From Chitiniphilus eburneus (GTDB lineage: Bacteria; Pseudomonadota; Gammaproteobacteria; Burkholderiales; Chitinibacteraceae), in assembly GCF_005048205.1 (NCBI RefSeq), contig NZ_SUMF01000015.1, positions 17,916 to 81,915 of the forward strand: a stretch of DNA of 64,000 nucleotides, written 5' to 3'. The notes below the pieces were generated by a model. It worked only from the letters and a program-made list of their open reading frames with translations, did not search any database and was not told where the DNA came from. The position numbers and the translations under genes were made by a program. Positions 1-8,623 of this stretch are shown here, piece by piece (the stretch's first letter is position 1; the number at the start of each line of letters is the position of its first letter).

Positions 1-269
1 ATTTCCTGGGTGCGGCCCGATTGCTTGCCCTGTGCGGCCTCGCGGCGCATGCGGCTGTTGGTGGAGCGCGGCAGCATGCCGTATTCGGCGGTGACCCAGC
101 CCTGGCCCTTGCCCTTGAGGAAGGGTGGCACCGATTCTTCGACGCTGGCGGTGCAGATCACCTTGGTGTCGCCGAACTCCACCAGCACGCTGCCTTCGGC
201 GTGGCGGGTGTAGTGGCGGGTGATGCGGACCGGACGCAATTGCGAAGGCTGGCGATGCGAGGGGCGCAT
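1..269 (-). CDS. rph: Ribonuclease PH, N-terminal part (runs off the window)
   Basis: RNase PH is a phosphate-dependent 3'-5' exoribonuclease that trims the 3' ends of tRNA precursors. Only the first ~89 residues are present; the gene continues beyond base 1. The translation opens [20 protein letters not shown] and carries the family's N-terminal pattern: an RPVRIT block, [20 protein letters not shown], and a [13 protein letters not shown] block. The start is the ATG at 267-269. A TATAAT-like -10 lies upstream on the minus strand (303-308). rph beside a PP2C/kinase pair and yicC is a common betaproteobacterial order. Identification is firm; the protein is truncated only by the window edge. 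Confidence 0.95.
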   Translation of the reverse strand, partial: MRPSHRQPSQLRPVRITRHYTRHAEGSVLVEFGDTKVICTASVEESVPPFLKGKGQGWVTAEYGMLPRSTNSRMRREAAQGKQSGRTQE

Positions 270-395
270 GGGGTTGTCCTTGAATCGATGAAAATTCAAG
301 GGATTATACGGGAGTCGGGCGGCTCGTCGCTTCCATCCGCACACAAAGGCGCGACCGCCGACGGGATGACGGTCGCGGTCGGCCGTTGGGCCGGC

Positions 396-1085
396 TCAGA
401 ACCGGTAGTTCAGCCCTGCCTTGACCACCGGCCAGAAACGGTAATCCTTGATGTCGTCCTCGGCCTTGCCGCGCTCGGCCTCGACGTCATCGGTCAGTTC
501 CTGGCATTGCGCGGGCGACAGGGTCGGCGCGCAATGGGCGTCCAGCCGCAGGTTGGCCGCGCCCTGGAACAGCACGCCGACATCGACGGTGAAGCTGAGG
601 TTGTCGTTGCCGGCCACGGGGTTGCCCCAGCCGACGCCCAGGTAGGGGGAGAATCGGTTGAAGTCCACCCGGCCGGATAGATCGCCTACGTCATCGGCGT
701 TGTAGGTGATGCCATTGATGCGGTAGGTGCCGTCGGTGGGTTGGCTGGTGAGGTCGGCTTTGTTGCCGTTGTAGAACACCCCGGCGGAGAGGCGGAAGCG
801 CGTATCCAGAATAATCCAGTCGCCGATGAGGCCGGCAGTGAACAGGCGGATGTCGGCGTCGTAGCGGATGTTATCGATGGTATCGCCGTGGTTGAGCTGA
901 AGGCCGTTCACGTTCAGGCGCACGTTGAACTGGTCGTTGATGCGCTGGGTGAGTTCGCCGCCCACGCCGAGCGTGCTGATGTCGATGCCGAGGGCGGTGC
1001 CTTCGGCGCCGGCCTGGGTGCAGGCAAGGGCCAGTGCCAGCGATAACACGGCGCGCGTGTCGCGATACGCTTTGCTCATCTTCAT
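396..1085 (-). CDS. Small outer-membrane beta-barrel protein
   Basis: This 229-residue protein begins with a signal peptide (basic start, hydrophobic 12-22, AQA-like cleavage near 26-28). The rest alternates in the manner of amphipathic beta strands and ends in -YRF, a C-terminal aromatic typical of BAM-inserted barrels. The strands carry segments such as RLSAGVFYNGNKADL, SPYLGVGWGN and KAGLNYRF. It resembles the OmpW/opacity-like small barrels, but no specific function can be assigned. AAGGAG sits about 6 nt before the chosen ATG (1085); a second ATG two codons in is possible. It is a single gene between rph and the PP2C/kinase pair. A weak inverted repeat (351-376) follows the stop codon and may serve as terminator. 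Confidence 0.75.
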   Translation of the reverse strand: MKMSKAYRDTRAVLSLALALACTQAGAEGTALGIDISTLGVGGELTQRINDQFNVRLNVNGLQLNHGDTIDNIRYDADIRLFTAGLIGDWIILDTRFRLSAGVFYNGNKADLTSQPTDGTYRINGITYNADDVGDLSGRVDFNRFSPYLGVGWGNPVAGNDNLSFTVDVGVLFQGAANLRLDAHCAPTLSPAQCQELTDDVEAERGKAEDDIKDYRFWPVVKAGLNYRF

Positions 1086-1188
1086 GCTCTCCTTGTAAGC
1101 GCCATTTCAGGCAATGCAGCTTAGTCGGAGTGCGCGAAGTTTGTGGGCGCGTTCATGTCGTCGGCATGGGCTGCCGACCAACTGCGCG

Positions 1189-2097
1189 CTATTTGGAATA
1201 TTTGGTAATTGCCGCCTGGATTTCGGCGATGGCGCGCTCGATGTCGTCCTCGGTGATTTCACCGGTGCGCTTGGTCTCGATGGGATCGACGTGGGTGGCG
1301 ACGGTGTTGTGATCCAGTTTCTGCGTGGAGACAAAGGCATCGTCGGTATCGAGCTCGTCTTCATCGTGCCAGTTGATCGCCAGCGCGGTGAGGTTGTCGC
1401 CGAACTTGCCGCCGCGCAGTTCGGCGCGGTCCAGCAGTTGCGGGATGGCGAACAGCACCGGGAACGAACCGAGGAACTGGCTGATCTCTTCTTCGTCCAG
1501 CGAGCCCCAGAAGCCATCGGTGCACAACAGCAGCGTGTCGCCATCGGCCAGCGCGATCTTGCCGCCGACATCGATCTCGGGCGGGTAGGAGCCGCCCAGG
1601 CACGAATAGATCTTGTTCTTTTCGTGATGGGTGCGTGCTTCTTCCTCGGTGATCTCGCCAGCCTCGACCAGCTTGCGCACCTTGGAATGGTCGCGCGTCT
1701 GCGCCGCGACACGGCGCTGGCGCAGCAGGTAGAGCCGCGAATCGCCGACATGCGCCCAGTAGGCCACGCCGTCCTGCACCACGCAGGCGACACAGGTGGT
1801 GCGCGGCACCTCCACCATCTGGTGATTGGCGGCATAGTGATAGATGGCCTCGTGGCAACGCTGTATCGCATCGACCAGGAACTGGGTAGGGTTCGGCAGC
1901 GCCGGAACGGCTTTTTTCTGGAACTGGTCGGTCAACAGTTCCACCGCGATCTGTGCAGCCACCTCGCCATGCAGATGCCCGCCCATGCCGTCGGCAATCA
2001 CCAGCAGCAGCGCGTCGCGGCTGTAGGAGTACCCCATGCGGTCCTGGTTGTATTTGCGACCGCCCTGGCGGCTTTCCTGGAAGATGGTGAATTTCAT
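1189..2097 (-). CDS. PP2C-family Ser/Thr protein phosphatase
   Basis: This 302-residue PPM-type phosphatase removes phosphate from Ser/Thr using two metal ions. The metal-site motifs are visible: NQDR (D19), ADGMGGH (D36), HVGDSRLYLL, CTDGFW and a C-terminal DNLTAL. No transmembrane segment is seen, so it is probably cytoplasmic. Its ATG overlaps the TGA of the upstream kinase gene by 4 nt (ATGA, 2094-2097), so the two are translationally coupled and very likely form a kinase/phosphatase pair acting on the same substrates. About 60 residues after the catalytic core have no recognisable domain. Substrates cannot be inferred from the sequence. Confidence 0.92.
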   Translation of the reverse strand: MKFTIFQESRQGGRKYNQDRMGYSYSRDALLLVIADGMGGHLHGEVAAQIAVELLTDQFQKKAVPALPNPTQFLVDAIQRCHEAIYHYAANHQMVEVPRTTCVACVVQDGVAYWAHVGDSRLYLLRQRRVAAQTRDHSKVRKLVEAGEITEEEARTHHEKNKIYSCLGGSYPPEIDVGGKIALADGDTLLLCTDGFWGSLDEEEISQFLGSFPVLFAIPQLLDRAELRGGKFGDNLTALAINWHDEDELDTDDAFVSTQKLDHNTVATHVDPIETKRTGEITEDDIERAIAEIQAAITKYSK

Positions 2098-3062
2098 TCG
2101 TTCACTCGGGAGGGTTTGGCGGTGAAGCTCTGCCAGGTGCGACGCAGGGTTTTGATCAAGCCGGAGCGCTTGGCCGGGGGTGAGGCCGGTTCCAGCAGCA
2201 TTTTCTGCAACTGGTGAACGCTTTGCGGCCGGCCGGTGGGTTCGAGCAGCAGGCATTGGTGCACGATATCGAGCAGTTCGGGCGAGTAGCGGTCGCCCCA
2301 GCGATCGACGATATCGGGCAGCTTGTCTTCCTTCTGACGCTGGTCGGCGGGCGGTGGCGCGGTGCCGGCGAGACAGGCATAGATCGAGGCGCCCACACCG
2401 TAGATGTCCGTCCAGGGCCCCAGCCCTTCCTTCTTCTGGTACTGCTCGGGCGCGGCGAAGCCCGGCGTATACATCGGCGTCAGGCGGGCGTGTTCGCTGG
2501 TCAGCGTCTGGCGCGCCGAGCCGAAGTCGAGCAGCACCGGCGAGCCGTCGCGACGGATATAAATATTGGCGGGCTTGATGTCGAGGTGCAGCAGCTTGTT
2601 GAGGTGAACTTCGCGCAAGCCGTTCAGCAGGTGATAGAACACATGGCGGATCAGCTTTTCGTCCACGCCCTCGCGGGTGTGCTTGAGCTGGATTTCCTTT
2701 TGCAGTGTCCGTCCGCGTTCGTACTCCATCACCATGTAGACGGTGTCGTTGGCGCGAAAGAAGTTGAGCACCCGCACGATGTTGGGGTGCTGGATATGCG
2801 CCAGCGTCTTGCCTTCTTCGAAGAAGCATTTCAGGCCGTGCCGAAACAGCGCCAGGTTTTCGTCACTGGTCGCCATCACCTGCGAGCCTTCCTGGCGCAG
2901 CACCAGGGAGTTCGGCAGGTATTCCTTCACCGCCACGGGGTAGTCGTTTTCGTCGTGGGCCAGATAAACGATGCTGAAGCCGCCTGCGGAAAGCAGCTTG
3001 GCGATCGTATAGTTCTGCAACTGGTAGCCACGAGCCAGCGGTTGGTTGCTTGGGGTCGCCAT
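2094..3062 (-). CDS. Hanks-type serine/threonine protein kinase
   Basis: This 322-residue soluble kinase shows the Hanks subdomains in order: a glycine loop LLSAGGFSIVYLA (23-35), lysine K46 in VAVKEYLP, a helix-C Glu in FFEEGKTL, the catalytic loop HLDIKPANIYI (D161), the LLDFGSA metal motif (D179) and an APEQY segment. The catalytic loop reads HLD rather than HRD, so it is a non-RD kinase that may not need activation-loop phosphorylation. No membrane anchor or PASTA region is present; the C-terminal ~40 residues are basic and low-complexity. It is the first gene of a two-gene operon with the PP2C phosphatase. Its start lies at the end of a 261-bp divergent gap shared with yicC. Confidence 0.93.
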   Translation of the reverse strand: MATPSNQPLARGYQLQNYTIAKLLSAGGFSIVYLAHDENDYPVAVKEYLPNSLVLRQEGSQVMATSDENLALFRHGLKCFFEEGKTLAHIQHPNIVRVLNFFRANDTVYMVMEYERGRTLQKEIQLKHTREGVDEKLIRHVFYHLLNGLREVHLNKLLHLDIKPANIYIRRDGSPVLLDFGSARQTLTSEHARLTPMYTPGFAAPEQYQKKEGLGPWTDIYGVGASIYACLAGTAPPPADQRQKEDKLPDIVDRWGDRYSPELLDIVHQCLLLEPTGRPQSVHQLQKMLLEPASPPAKRSGLIKTLRRTWQSFTAKPSRVNE

Positions 3063-3323
3063 CGGGGGGATTGATTATACTGGTGAGCTTTTCAGGGCAT
3101 TGTGGATATAGCACTGCCTAAAAGTAAAGCGCGTGTCCGGTCGCCCATGCGCCAGATCAGGCGATGGTGGCATTGTCCGGCCGGCCGGTGTAGCCGCAGG
3201 CGCTGCCCGGTGGAACGCGGCGCGCAGGCGTCGCTTTTTCCGGAATCGGCGTGCTTTACCCAACAAGAAAGCCGTGCCACCCGTTCCGGGCAAGGGCGCG
3301 GTCGCATCATTCAAGGAGAGTCC

Positions 3324-4190
3324 ATGATTTACAGCATGACCGGTTTTGCCGTGGTGCAACGTGAACTGCCCGAAGGCACGCTCAATCTGGAGCTGCGCGC
3401 TGTCAATCATCGCTATCTCGATCTGACGGTCCGGTTGCCCGAGGAACTGCGTGCACACGAAGGTGCCTTGCGCGAGCGCATCGCCGGCAAGATCACGCGC
3501 GGCAAGGTGGAATGCCGCGTCGGCTTCAATGCGCAGGCGGCGGGGGCGGCGCAACTGGTGCTCAACCAGGCGTTGTTGCAGCAACTGGTGGCGGTGGTCG
3601 ACCAGGCCAGGGCGCTGGTGCCAGCCGGGGGCGATGTCCGCCTGGGCGAATTGCTGCGCTGGCCGGGCGTGCTGACCCAGGTCGCCCCAGCGGGCGAGGC
3701 GCTGGGCGAAGCCGCGCTGCAATTGCTGGATGCAGCCATCGGTGAGCTGGGTGCCAGCCGTGGCCGCGAGGGCGAAAAGCTCAAGGCGCACCTGCTGGAA
3801 CGCATCGCCGGCATGGAAGCCATCGTCGCGGCGGTGAAGCCGCGCGTGCCGCAGTTGGTGGCGGATTACGAGGACAGACTGAAGGCGCGTTTCCTGGAAG
3901 CGCTGGGCACGCAGGAGGACGATCGGGTCCGTCAGGAAATCGTCGTGTTCGCGCAGAAGATCGACGTGGATGAAGAGCTGTCCCGCCTGGGCGCCCATTT
4001 CTCGGAAATCCGCCGCATCCTCGACAAAGGAGGCGCGGTCGGCAAGCGGCTGGATTTCCTGATGCAGGAACTCAACCGCGAGGCGAATACGCTGGGTTCC
4101 AAGTCGGTCTCGGTGGAAACCAGCCGCGCGTCGATCGAGCTGAAGGTGTTGATCGAGCAGATGCGCGAGCAGATCCAGAATATCGAGTGA
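3324..4190 (+). CDS. yicC: YicC-family endoribonuclease
   Basis: This 288-residue protein has the YicC N-terminal signature IYSMTGFA and LELRAVNHRYLDL, and the C-terminal DUF1732 block ending in NREANTLGSKS and IELKVLIEQMREQIQNIE. YicC of E. coli is an endoribonuclease implicated in turnover of small RNAs; that role is taken from the family. AAGGAGAG lies 7 nt before the ATG at 3324. The gene is divergent from the kinase operon, and the 261-bp gap (3063-3323) presumably holds both promoters but no other gene. yicC is often followed by gmk; here about 6 kb of other genes come between. A strong terminator follows. Confidence 0.93.
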   Translation: MIYSMTGFAVVQRELPEGTLNLELRAVNHRYLDLTVRLPEELRAHEGALRERIAGKITRGKVECRVGFNAQAAGAAQLVLNQALLQQLVAVVDQARALVPAGGDVRLGELLRWPGVLTQVAPAGEALGEAALQLLDAAIGELGASRGREGEKLKAHLLERIAGMEAIVAAVKPRVPQLVADYEDRLKARFLEALGTQEDDRVRQEIVVFAQKIDVDEELSRLGAHFSEIRRILDKGGAVGKRLDFLMQELNREANTLGSKSVSVETSRASIELKVLIEQMREQIQNIE

Positions 4191-4221
4191 GGCATGCGCC
4201 GAGGCCGCCTCGAGCGAAACG

Positions 4222-4246
4222 AAAGCCCTGCGTTGCAGGGCTTTTT
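4222..4246 (+). terminator. Rho-independent terminator of yicC
   Basis: The hairpin AGCCCTG / CAGGGCT (4224-4230 with 4236-4242) has a 5-nt loop and is followed by a T run, 32 nt after the yicC stop codon. Confidence 0.88.
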
Positions 4247-4384
4247 CATGCCGGCCCCGTCCTGCCGCCAAGTCGGGCGAGTGGGACCAAGCGCTGTGTT
4301 TCCATAAAATCGGATGGTTACGCCACCGATTTCGGTGAGCGCTGCGCACGGCGCACCCCGTCACCTTTTCCGTGAGATTCCTTC

Positions 4385-4813
4385 ATGAACCCTGTCACGA
4401 TCTATCACAACCCGGCCTGCGGTACTTCGCGCAATACGCTGGCCTTGATCCGCAATAGCGGATGCGAGCCCGAGATCGTCCTGTATCTGGAAACGCCGCC
4501 CGACCGTGCCAGGCTGGTCGAATTGATCGCGGCGATGGGTATCACGGCGCGCGGGTTGGTGCGCGAGAAGGGGCAGCTCTACGCTGAGCTGGGCCTGGAC
4601 GATCCCAAGTGGAGCGAGGCGCAGTTGATCGATTTCATGCTCCAGCATCCGATCCTGATCAACCGCCCCATCGTGGTCACGCCATTGGGCACGCGCCTGT
4701 GCCGGCCGTCCGAACTGGTGCTCGACATCCTGCCGCAACCGCAACAGGGCGCGTTCACCAAGGAAGACGGCGAAGCGGTGGTCGATGCGCAGGGGCAGCG
4801 CATCCGCAAATAG
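4385..4813 (+). CDS. arsC: Arsenate reductase, glutaredoxin-coupled ArsC family
   Basis: This 142-residue thioredoxin-fold protein opens TIYHNPACGTSRNTL, in which C12 is the nucleophile that attacks arsenate. Downstream it has the family segments LYLETPPDR, LINRPIVV and TPLGTRLCRPSE. The enzyme reduces arsenate to arsenite at the expense of glutathione/glutaredoxin. No arsR, arsB or acr3 gene is adjacent, so this is an isolated arsC. Many such orphans give little resistance alone, and some family members (YffB/Spx-like) have other roles. The conserved RP motif and the full length favour a genuine ArsC. The Shine-Dalgarno is weak. The gene is convergent with the zinc receptor operon. Confidence 0.88.
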   Translation: MNPVTIYHNPACGTSRNTLALIRNSGCEPEIVLYLETPPDRARLVELIAAMGITARGLVREKGQLYAELGLDDPKWSEAQLIDFMLQHPILINRPIVVTPLGTRLCRPSELVLDILPQPQQGAFTKEDGEAVVDAQGQRIRK

Positions 4814-4821
4814 CGCTGCTC

Positions 4822-4860
4822 GTGCCGGCCGGGGCGGCGGTGGCCGCTCCGGCCGGGCAC
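4822..4860. terminator. Long GC-rich hairpin between convergent genes
   Basis: An almost perfect ~16-bp inverted repeat (GTGCC plus GGCCGGGGCGG pairing with its complement, one bulged G) lies between the stop codons of arsC and the TonB receptor. There is no T run on either strand, so it is a structural or factor-dependent terminator at best. Confidence 0.45.
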
Positions 4861-4864
4861 GCGA

Positions 4865-7003
4865 TCAGAAGGCGACGGTGACACCGGCCCGCACGCTGCG
4901 CTTGCCTTGTGGCGCGATATCGCGCGTCAGCGAACTGGCGTAGCGGATTTCCTCGTTACCCAGGTTGTCGCCGCGCAGGTACGCCAGCCATTCCGTGCCG
5001 CCCCCCGTGCTGAAGCGATAGCTGGCCGAGACATTGGCCACGGTGTAGCCATCGGTGGGCGTGTCGTTGGCGGGTACGCGATCCTGGTCGGCGGCGTGCT
5101 GTAACTCCGCGCGCAGCGACAGCGGGCCCTGGCCGTAAACCACCGCGCCGGCAATCCGCATCGGTGGGATGCGGGGCAGCGGCTCACCACTCTGACGCTG
5201 TTCCGCGCGGGTGATGTCGCCCCATAGCAGCAGATCAATGGAGCGCGCCGCGTGCTGGTACAGCCGCCAGTTGCTGTCGAGTTCCAGGCCGTACACATTG
5301 GCCGGCACGCCCCGGTACTGATACTCGGGCGATTCGCCATCGTGCTGCACCCGGCCGCAATGGTCGTGGTCGCCGTGGGCATGGCACCAGCGGGCGGTGC
5401 GTTCCAGCGCGATGAAGTTGGCGAAGCGGCTGTAATAGCCGCCGAATGACCAGTGCGTGGCCCCGGACTGATAGCGCAGTGCCGCGTCCAGCGACGTGGC
5501 GCGTTCCTTTTTCGCATCGGGGTCGCCGCGTTCGAAGGTGCCGGTGGCGACGTGCTGGCCATTGGCATACAGCTCGTAATACGTCGGCGCGCGCTCGGTG
5601 TAGGCGAGGTTGCCGGCCAGCGACCAACCGCCTGCCAGCGGGTAGGTCAGCCCGGCGGAGAGCGAGCCAGCGGTGAAGCTGCGTGCATCGCTATCCCGGA
5701 AGCGGCGATTGTCGCCGCTGTCCGGGCTGAGCTTGCTGTATTCGACCCGGCCGCCCAGGCTGAGCTGCGCGGTGTTGGCGAAGGTCCATTGTTCCAGCAG
5801 GAACAACGCGGCCTGGTCGGTATCGGTATCGGGGACGAAGGCTTCTTCGCCCAGCGCGGAAAACCGGCTTTGGCCGAACTGCATGCCGATCAAGCCGTCG
5901 AGCTGGCCGACCGGTGCATGGCGCAGTTCGATGCGTCCTTCGTAGCCCCGGTTCTTGAACGTGGTGCCAACTTCGCTGCCATGCAGTTCCTGGTGGCGAT
6001 AGTCGGTGTAGGCCAGATCGGCCTTAACCTCATCGATCGCGCCACCCAGCCCTTGTCGGGCGAATGCCAGTGCCAGCCGGTCCTGCTTCAGGTCGAGGCG
6101 GACATCTTCTTCGGCCACCGAGCCATAGTTGCTGCGATAGCTGCTGTATGCCACCCCCAGGTAACCATCGTCCCAGGTGCGCGAGATGCCGGCCGCGCCG
6201 CCATAGGCGCGGCTGTCGCTGTTGGGCAGCGTGCCGTGGGCGGATTCGGCATGTTCTTCGTGCCCGTGTTCTTCATGGCCGTGATCGTGGCCATGTTCGG
6301 GCGGCTGGTAGCTGCCCAGCCCGGCACGTTGCCGTTCGGACCAGGCATCGCCCGGAATGCGCAGGTCCTTGCTGCGGCGATTGAAGCCATCCAGGTGGAT
6401 GGCGTAATCGCCATTGCCGGCATCGAGCCGCGCGCCGGCGACACGTTCGCTGGCTGCGCCGCCGTATTCCACGTTGGCGGCGCCTTCCACGCCATCCAGC
6501 CGACCGCGGGGGATGCGGTAATCGAGCGCGTTCACCACGCCACCGATGGCGCTGCCGCCATAAAGCAGGGCAGCGGGGCCGCGGACTACTTCGATGCTTT
6601 CGACGCTGGCGACATCCTGCGGCACGGCGTGGTCGTAGGACAGTGCGGAGGCATCCAGCGCACCGACACCGTTTTGCAGGATGCGGATCCGGTCGCCATC
6701 CAGGCCGCGGATCACCGGCCTGCTGGCGCCGGGGCCGAACGAGGTGGAGGCGACACCGGGCAGGCCGGTCAGCACCTCGCCCAGCGTGGTGGCATCGCGC
6801 AGGCGCAGCGCGTCACCCGTTAGTTGCGATACCGGCGTGGCCAGATCGGCGTTGCCAAATGGGTTGGCGGTGACCACGGTGATGGGCAGTGTGATGATTT
6901 TCTCTTCGGCCAGTGCGGCGGGTGCGCAGACCAGTGAGACGGCGGTGGCGAGCGGGTTCAACAGGCGGGCGCGCAATGGCCTGCCGTGGCGGTGGTACGA
7001 CAT
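4865..7003 (-). CDS. znuD: ZnuD-like TonB-dependent zinc receptor with His-rich loops
   Basis: This 712-residue outer-membrane receptor has a signal peptide ending near ALAEEK, a plug domain (LPGVASTSFGPGASRPVIRG, VEVVRGPAALLYGGSAIGGV) and a 22-strand-type barrel ending in -VTVAF. Two extracellular loops are rich in metal ligands: residues ~245-260 (HGHDHGHEEHGHEEH) and a Cys-flanked CHAHGDHDHC in the second half. Both resemble the zinc-capturing loops of neisserial ZnuD. It would bind Zn(II), or a zinc complex, and import it with TonB energy. The start at 7003 has AGGGA upstream and gives a clean signal peptide. It is second in an operon 44 bp behind a COG0523 GTPase, with a Zur-like palindrome in front. 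Zinc is the likely substrate, but another metal is possible. Confidence 0.88.
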   Translation of the reverse strand: MSYHRHGRPLRARLLNPLATAVSLVCAPAALAEEKIITLPITVVTANPFGNADLATPVSQLTGDALRLRDATTLGEVLTGLPGVASTSFGPGASRPVIRGLDGDRIRILQNGVGALDASALSYDHAVPQDVASVESIEVVRGPAALLYGGSAIGGVVNALDYRIPRGRLDGVEGAANVEYGGAASERVAGARLDAGNGDYAIHLDGFNRRSKDLRIPGDAWSERQRAGLGSYQPPEHGHDHGHEEHGHEEHAESAHGTLPNSDSRAYGGAAGISRTWDDGYLGVAYSSYRSNYGSVAEEDVRLDLKQDRLALAFARQGLGGAIDEVKADLAYTDYRHQELHGSEVGTTFKNRGYEGRIELRHAPVGQLDGLIGMQFGQSRFSALGEEAFVPDTDTDQAALFLLEQWTFANTAQLSLGGRVEYSKLSPDSGDNRRFRDSDARSFTAGSLSAGLTYPLAGGWSLAGNLAYTERAPTYYELYANGQHVATGTFERGDPDAKKERATSLDAALRYQSGATHWSFGGYYSRFANFIALERTARWCHAHGDHDHCGRVQHDGESPEYQYRGVPANVYGLELDSNWRLYQHAARSIDLLLWGDITRAEQRQSGEPLPRIPPMRIAGAVVYGQGPLSLRAELQHAADQDRVPANDTPTDGYTVANVSASYRFSTGGGTEWLAYLRGDNLGNEEIRYASSLTRDIAPQGKRSVRAGVTVAF

Positions 7004-7047
7004 GAACAATCCCTGAGGGTGACAAAGAAAGTGGAAGGGCGGGTGGC

Positions 7048-8262
7048 TCAGTCCGTCGCCGAGGTTTCCGCCATGAGTCGCCACGGCGGGAAGGGGTCGT
7101 CGAGGGTATCCGGCGCGGCGAGTTCGGCTTCGGTCAGCAGGCAGTCGTCGAGCATCGCGCTCAGTGCGAGCGGGTCCATGCCGATGCCGATCAGCACCAG
7201 TTCCTGCATCCGGTCGCCGAAGCGGGGATGCCAGTCCGCGCGAATGGCGGCCTGCGATTCGTCATCGTCCGGCCAGTGCGCCAGCGGCACCGTCGCCCAC
7301 CAGACGCCGGCGGCACCGTGGCGCGATACGGCGCCTGCCTGCGACCAGCTACCGACGAAACGTGGCCGGCTGGCCAGCCAGAACCAGCCCTTGGAGCGGA
7401 TCACGCCCGGCCATTCGCGATGGATGCAGTCCCAGAAACGGCGGGGGTGGAAGGGTCGGCGGGCGCGAAAGACGAAACTGTCGATGCCGTATTCCTCGGT
7501 TTCCGGCGTGTGGTCGCCGCGTAGTGCCTGAAGCCAGCCGGGGGCGCTGGCCGCTGCCTCGAAATCGAAGCGCCCGGTGTTGAGTACGCGGTCGAGGGGC
7601 ACGTGGCCCAGGGTGCTACGCACCAGATCGGCGCGTGGGTTGAGCCGGCGCAGCATGGTTTCCAGGCGGGCCAGCTCCGCTTCGCCGACGAGGTCGGTCT
7701 TGTTCAGCACCAATACGTCGCAGAATTCGATCTGTTCGATCAGCAGATCGACCACTGCGCGGTTGTCGTCGACGCCCAGGGTTTCGCCACGCTCGGCCAG
7801 CAGGGCTTCGCTGCCGTAGTCGCGCAGGAAGTTGAAGGCATCGACCACGGTGACGAGCGTATCCAGGCGCGCGATGTCGGCAAGGCTGACGCCCGCTTCG
7901 TCGCGGAAGGTGAAGGTTTCCGCCACCGGCAGCGGTTCCGCGATGCCGGTGGATTCGATCAGCAGATAGTCGAACCGCTGTGCCTGGGCCAGCTTGCGGA
8001 TTTCGACCAGCAGATCCTCGCGCAGCGTGCAGCAGATACAGCCGTTGCTCATCTCCACCAGTTTTTCGTCAGCCCGCGACAAGGCGGCGCCGCCCTCGCG
8101 GATCAGGCGGGCATCGATGTTCACTTCGGACATGTCGTTCACGATCACCGCCACACGCAGGCCGTCGCGATTGTTGAGGACGTGATTGAGCAGGGTGGTC
8201 TTGCCCGCGCCGAGAAAGCCGGACAGGACGGTAACGGGAAGTCGGGACGGGGCAGGTTGCAT
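7048..8262 (-). CDS. COG0523 (CobW/ZigA) GTP-dependent zinc metallochaperone
   Basis: This 404-residue G3E-family GTPase has the P-loop [12 protein letters not shown] (14-25), the metal-binding GCICC motif (C75, C77, C78), ESTGIAEP, and NKTD for guanine recognition. The C-terminal CobW_C domain includes [12 protein letters not shown] and a block ending in DPFPPWRL. Members of this branch move zinc to client enzymes when zinc is scarce. Its pairing with a His-rich TonB receptor and a Zur-type operator supports the zinc assignment over cobalt. It is the first gene of the operon, with the receptor 44 bp downstream. The ATG at 8262 is the only start preserving the P-loop N-terminus; no strong Shine-Dalgarno is seen. 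Confidence 0.9.
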   Translation of the reverse strand: MQPAPSRLPVTVLSGFLGAGKTTLLNHVLNNRDGLRVAVIVNDMSEVNIDARLIREGGAALSRADEKLVEMSNGCICCTLREDLLVEIRKLAQAQRFDYLLIESTGIAEPLPVAETFTFRDEAGVSLADIARLDTLVTVVDAFNFLRDYGSEALLAERGETLGVDDNRAVVDLLIEQIEFCDVLVLNKTDLVGEAELARLETMLRRLNPRADLVRSTLGHVPLDRVLNTGRFDFEAAASAPGWLQALRGDHTPETEEYGIDSFVFRARRPFHPRRFWDCIHREWPGVIRSKGWFWLASRPRFVGSWSQAGAVSRHGAAGVWWATVPLAHWPDDDESQAAIRADWHPRFGDRMQELVLIGIGMDPLALSAMLDDCLLTEAELAAPDTLDDPFPPWRLMAETSATD

Positions 8263-8293
8263 CGGTGCGGTGAAATGTAATCAGATGCAACAC

Positions 8294-8333
8294 AGTATCA
8301 ATAACAAGATGGTTAATGCAACAAAATTGCATT
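8294..8333 (-). promoter_or_regulatory. Zur-like operator and promoter of the cobW-znuD operon
   Basis: On the minus strand, a -35-like TTGCAT (8321-8316) and a -10-like GATACT (8299-8294) are spaced by 16 nt. A perfect inverted repeat AATGCAA-N5-TTGCATT (8315-8333) covers the -35 region. An AT-rich palindrome of this size in front of zinc genes is what a Fur-family Zur repressor would bind. Assignment to Zur is an inference from the genes it controls. Confidence 0.6.
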
Positions 8334-8414
8334 TAAGGCTTGGCCATTCGATTACCTCTGGGTAGGGTTCATCGCTCGCCTGGGCAGCCTTTTGTCTTGT
8401 GCATTTCATGCCAG

Positions 8415-8429
8415 CGGCAAAACTTGCCG
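8415..8429. promoter_or_regulatory. Palindrome upstream of the flagellin sigma-54 promoter
   Basis: CGGCAA-AAC-TTGCCG is a perfect 6-bp inverted repeat about 75 bp upstream of the sigma-54 element. That is the usual position for an enhancer-binding protein such as FlrC/FleQ. The binding factor is not known. Confidence 0.35.
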
Positions 8430-8500
8430 GTCGATGTGCCAAAGCTGCCGTAGTGGCGGGACAAGTTGGGGTAAATCGACTTCTTTTGCCGCCAAACCGC

Positions 8501-8517
8501 CTGGCATGGGATTTGCT
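8501..8517 (+). promoter_or_regulatory. Sigma-54 (RpoN) promoter of the flagellin gene
   Basis: CTGGCATGGGATTTGCT matches the -24/-12 consensus (YTGGCACG-N4-TTGCW) with one mismatch. The invariant GG (8503-8504) and GC (8515-8516) are exactly 10 nt apart. Transcription would start near 8528, about 95 nt before the flagellin ATG. Confidence 0.65.
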
Positions 8518-8623
8518 CACCGAAAGGTACGAGGAATGGCATCCCGGATGCCCTCACCAGGTTCGACGCTGGCAAAGCGGGGCGGGCCTAGGTCTGCCGC
8601 CCGTGCGTCAAGGAGAAAGTGCG

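Noticed and set aside
8472..8495. Sigma-28 promoter for flagellin (TAAA-N12-GCCG)
   Set aside because: The spacer is three bases too short for the TAAA-N15-GCCGATAA consensus; the sigma-54 element downstream fits far better.
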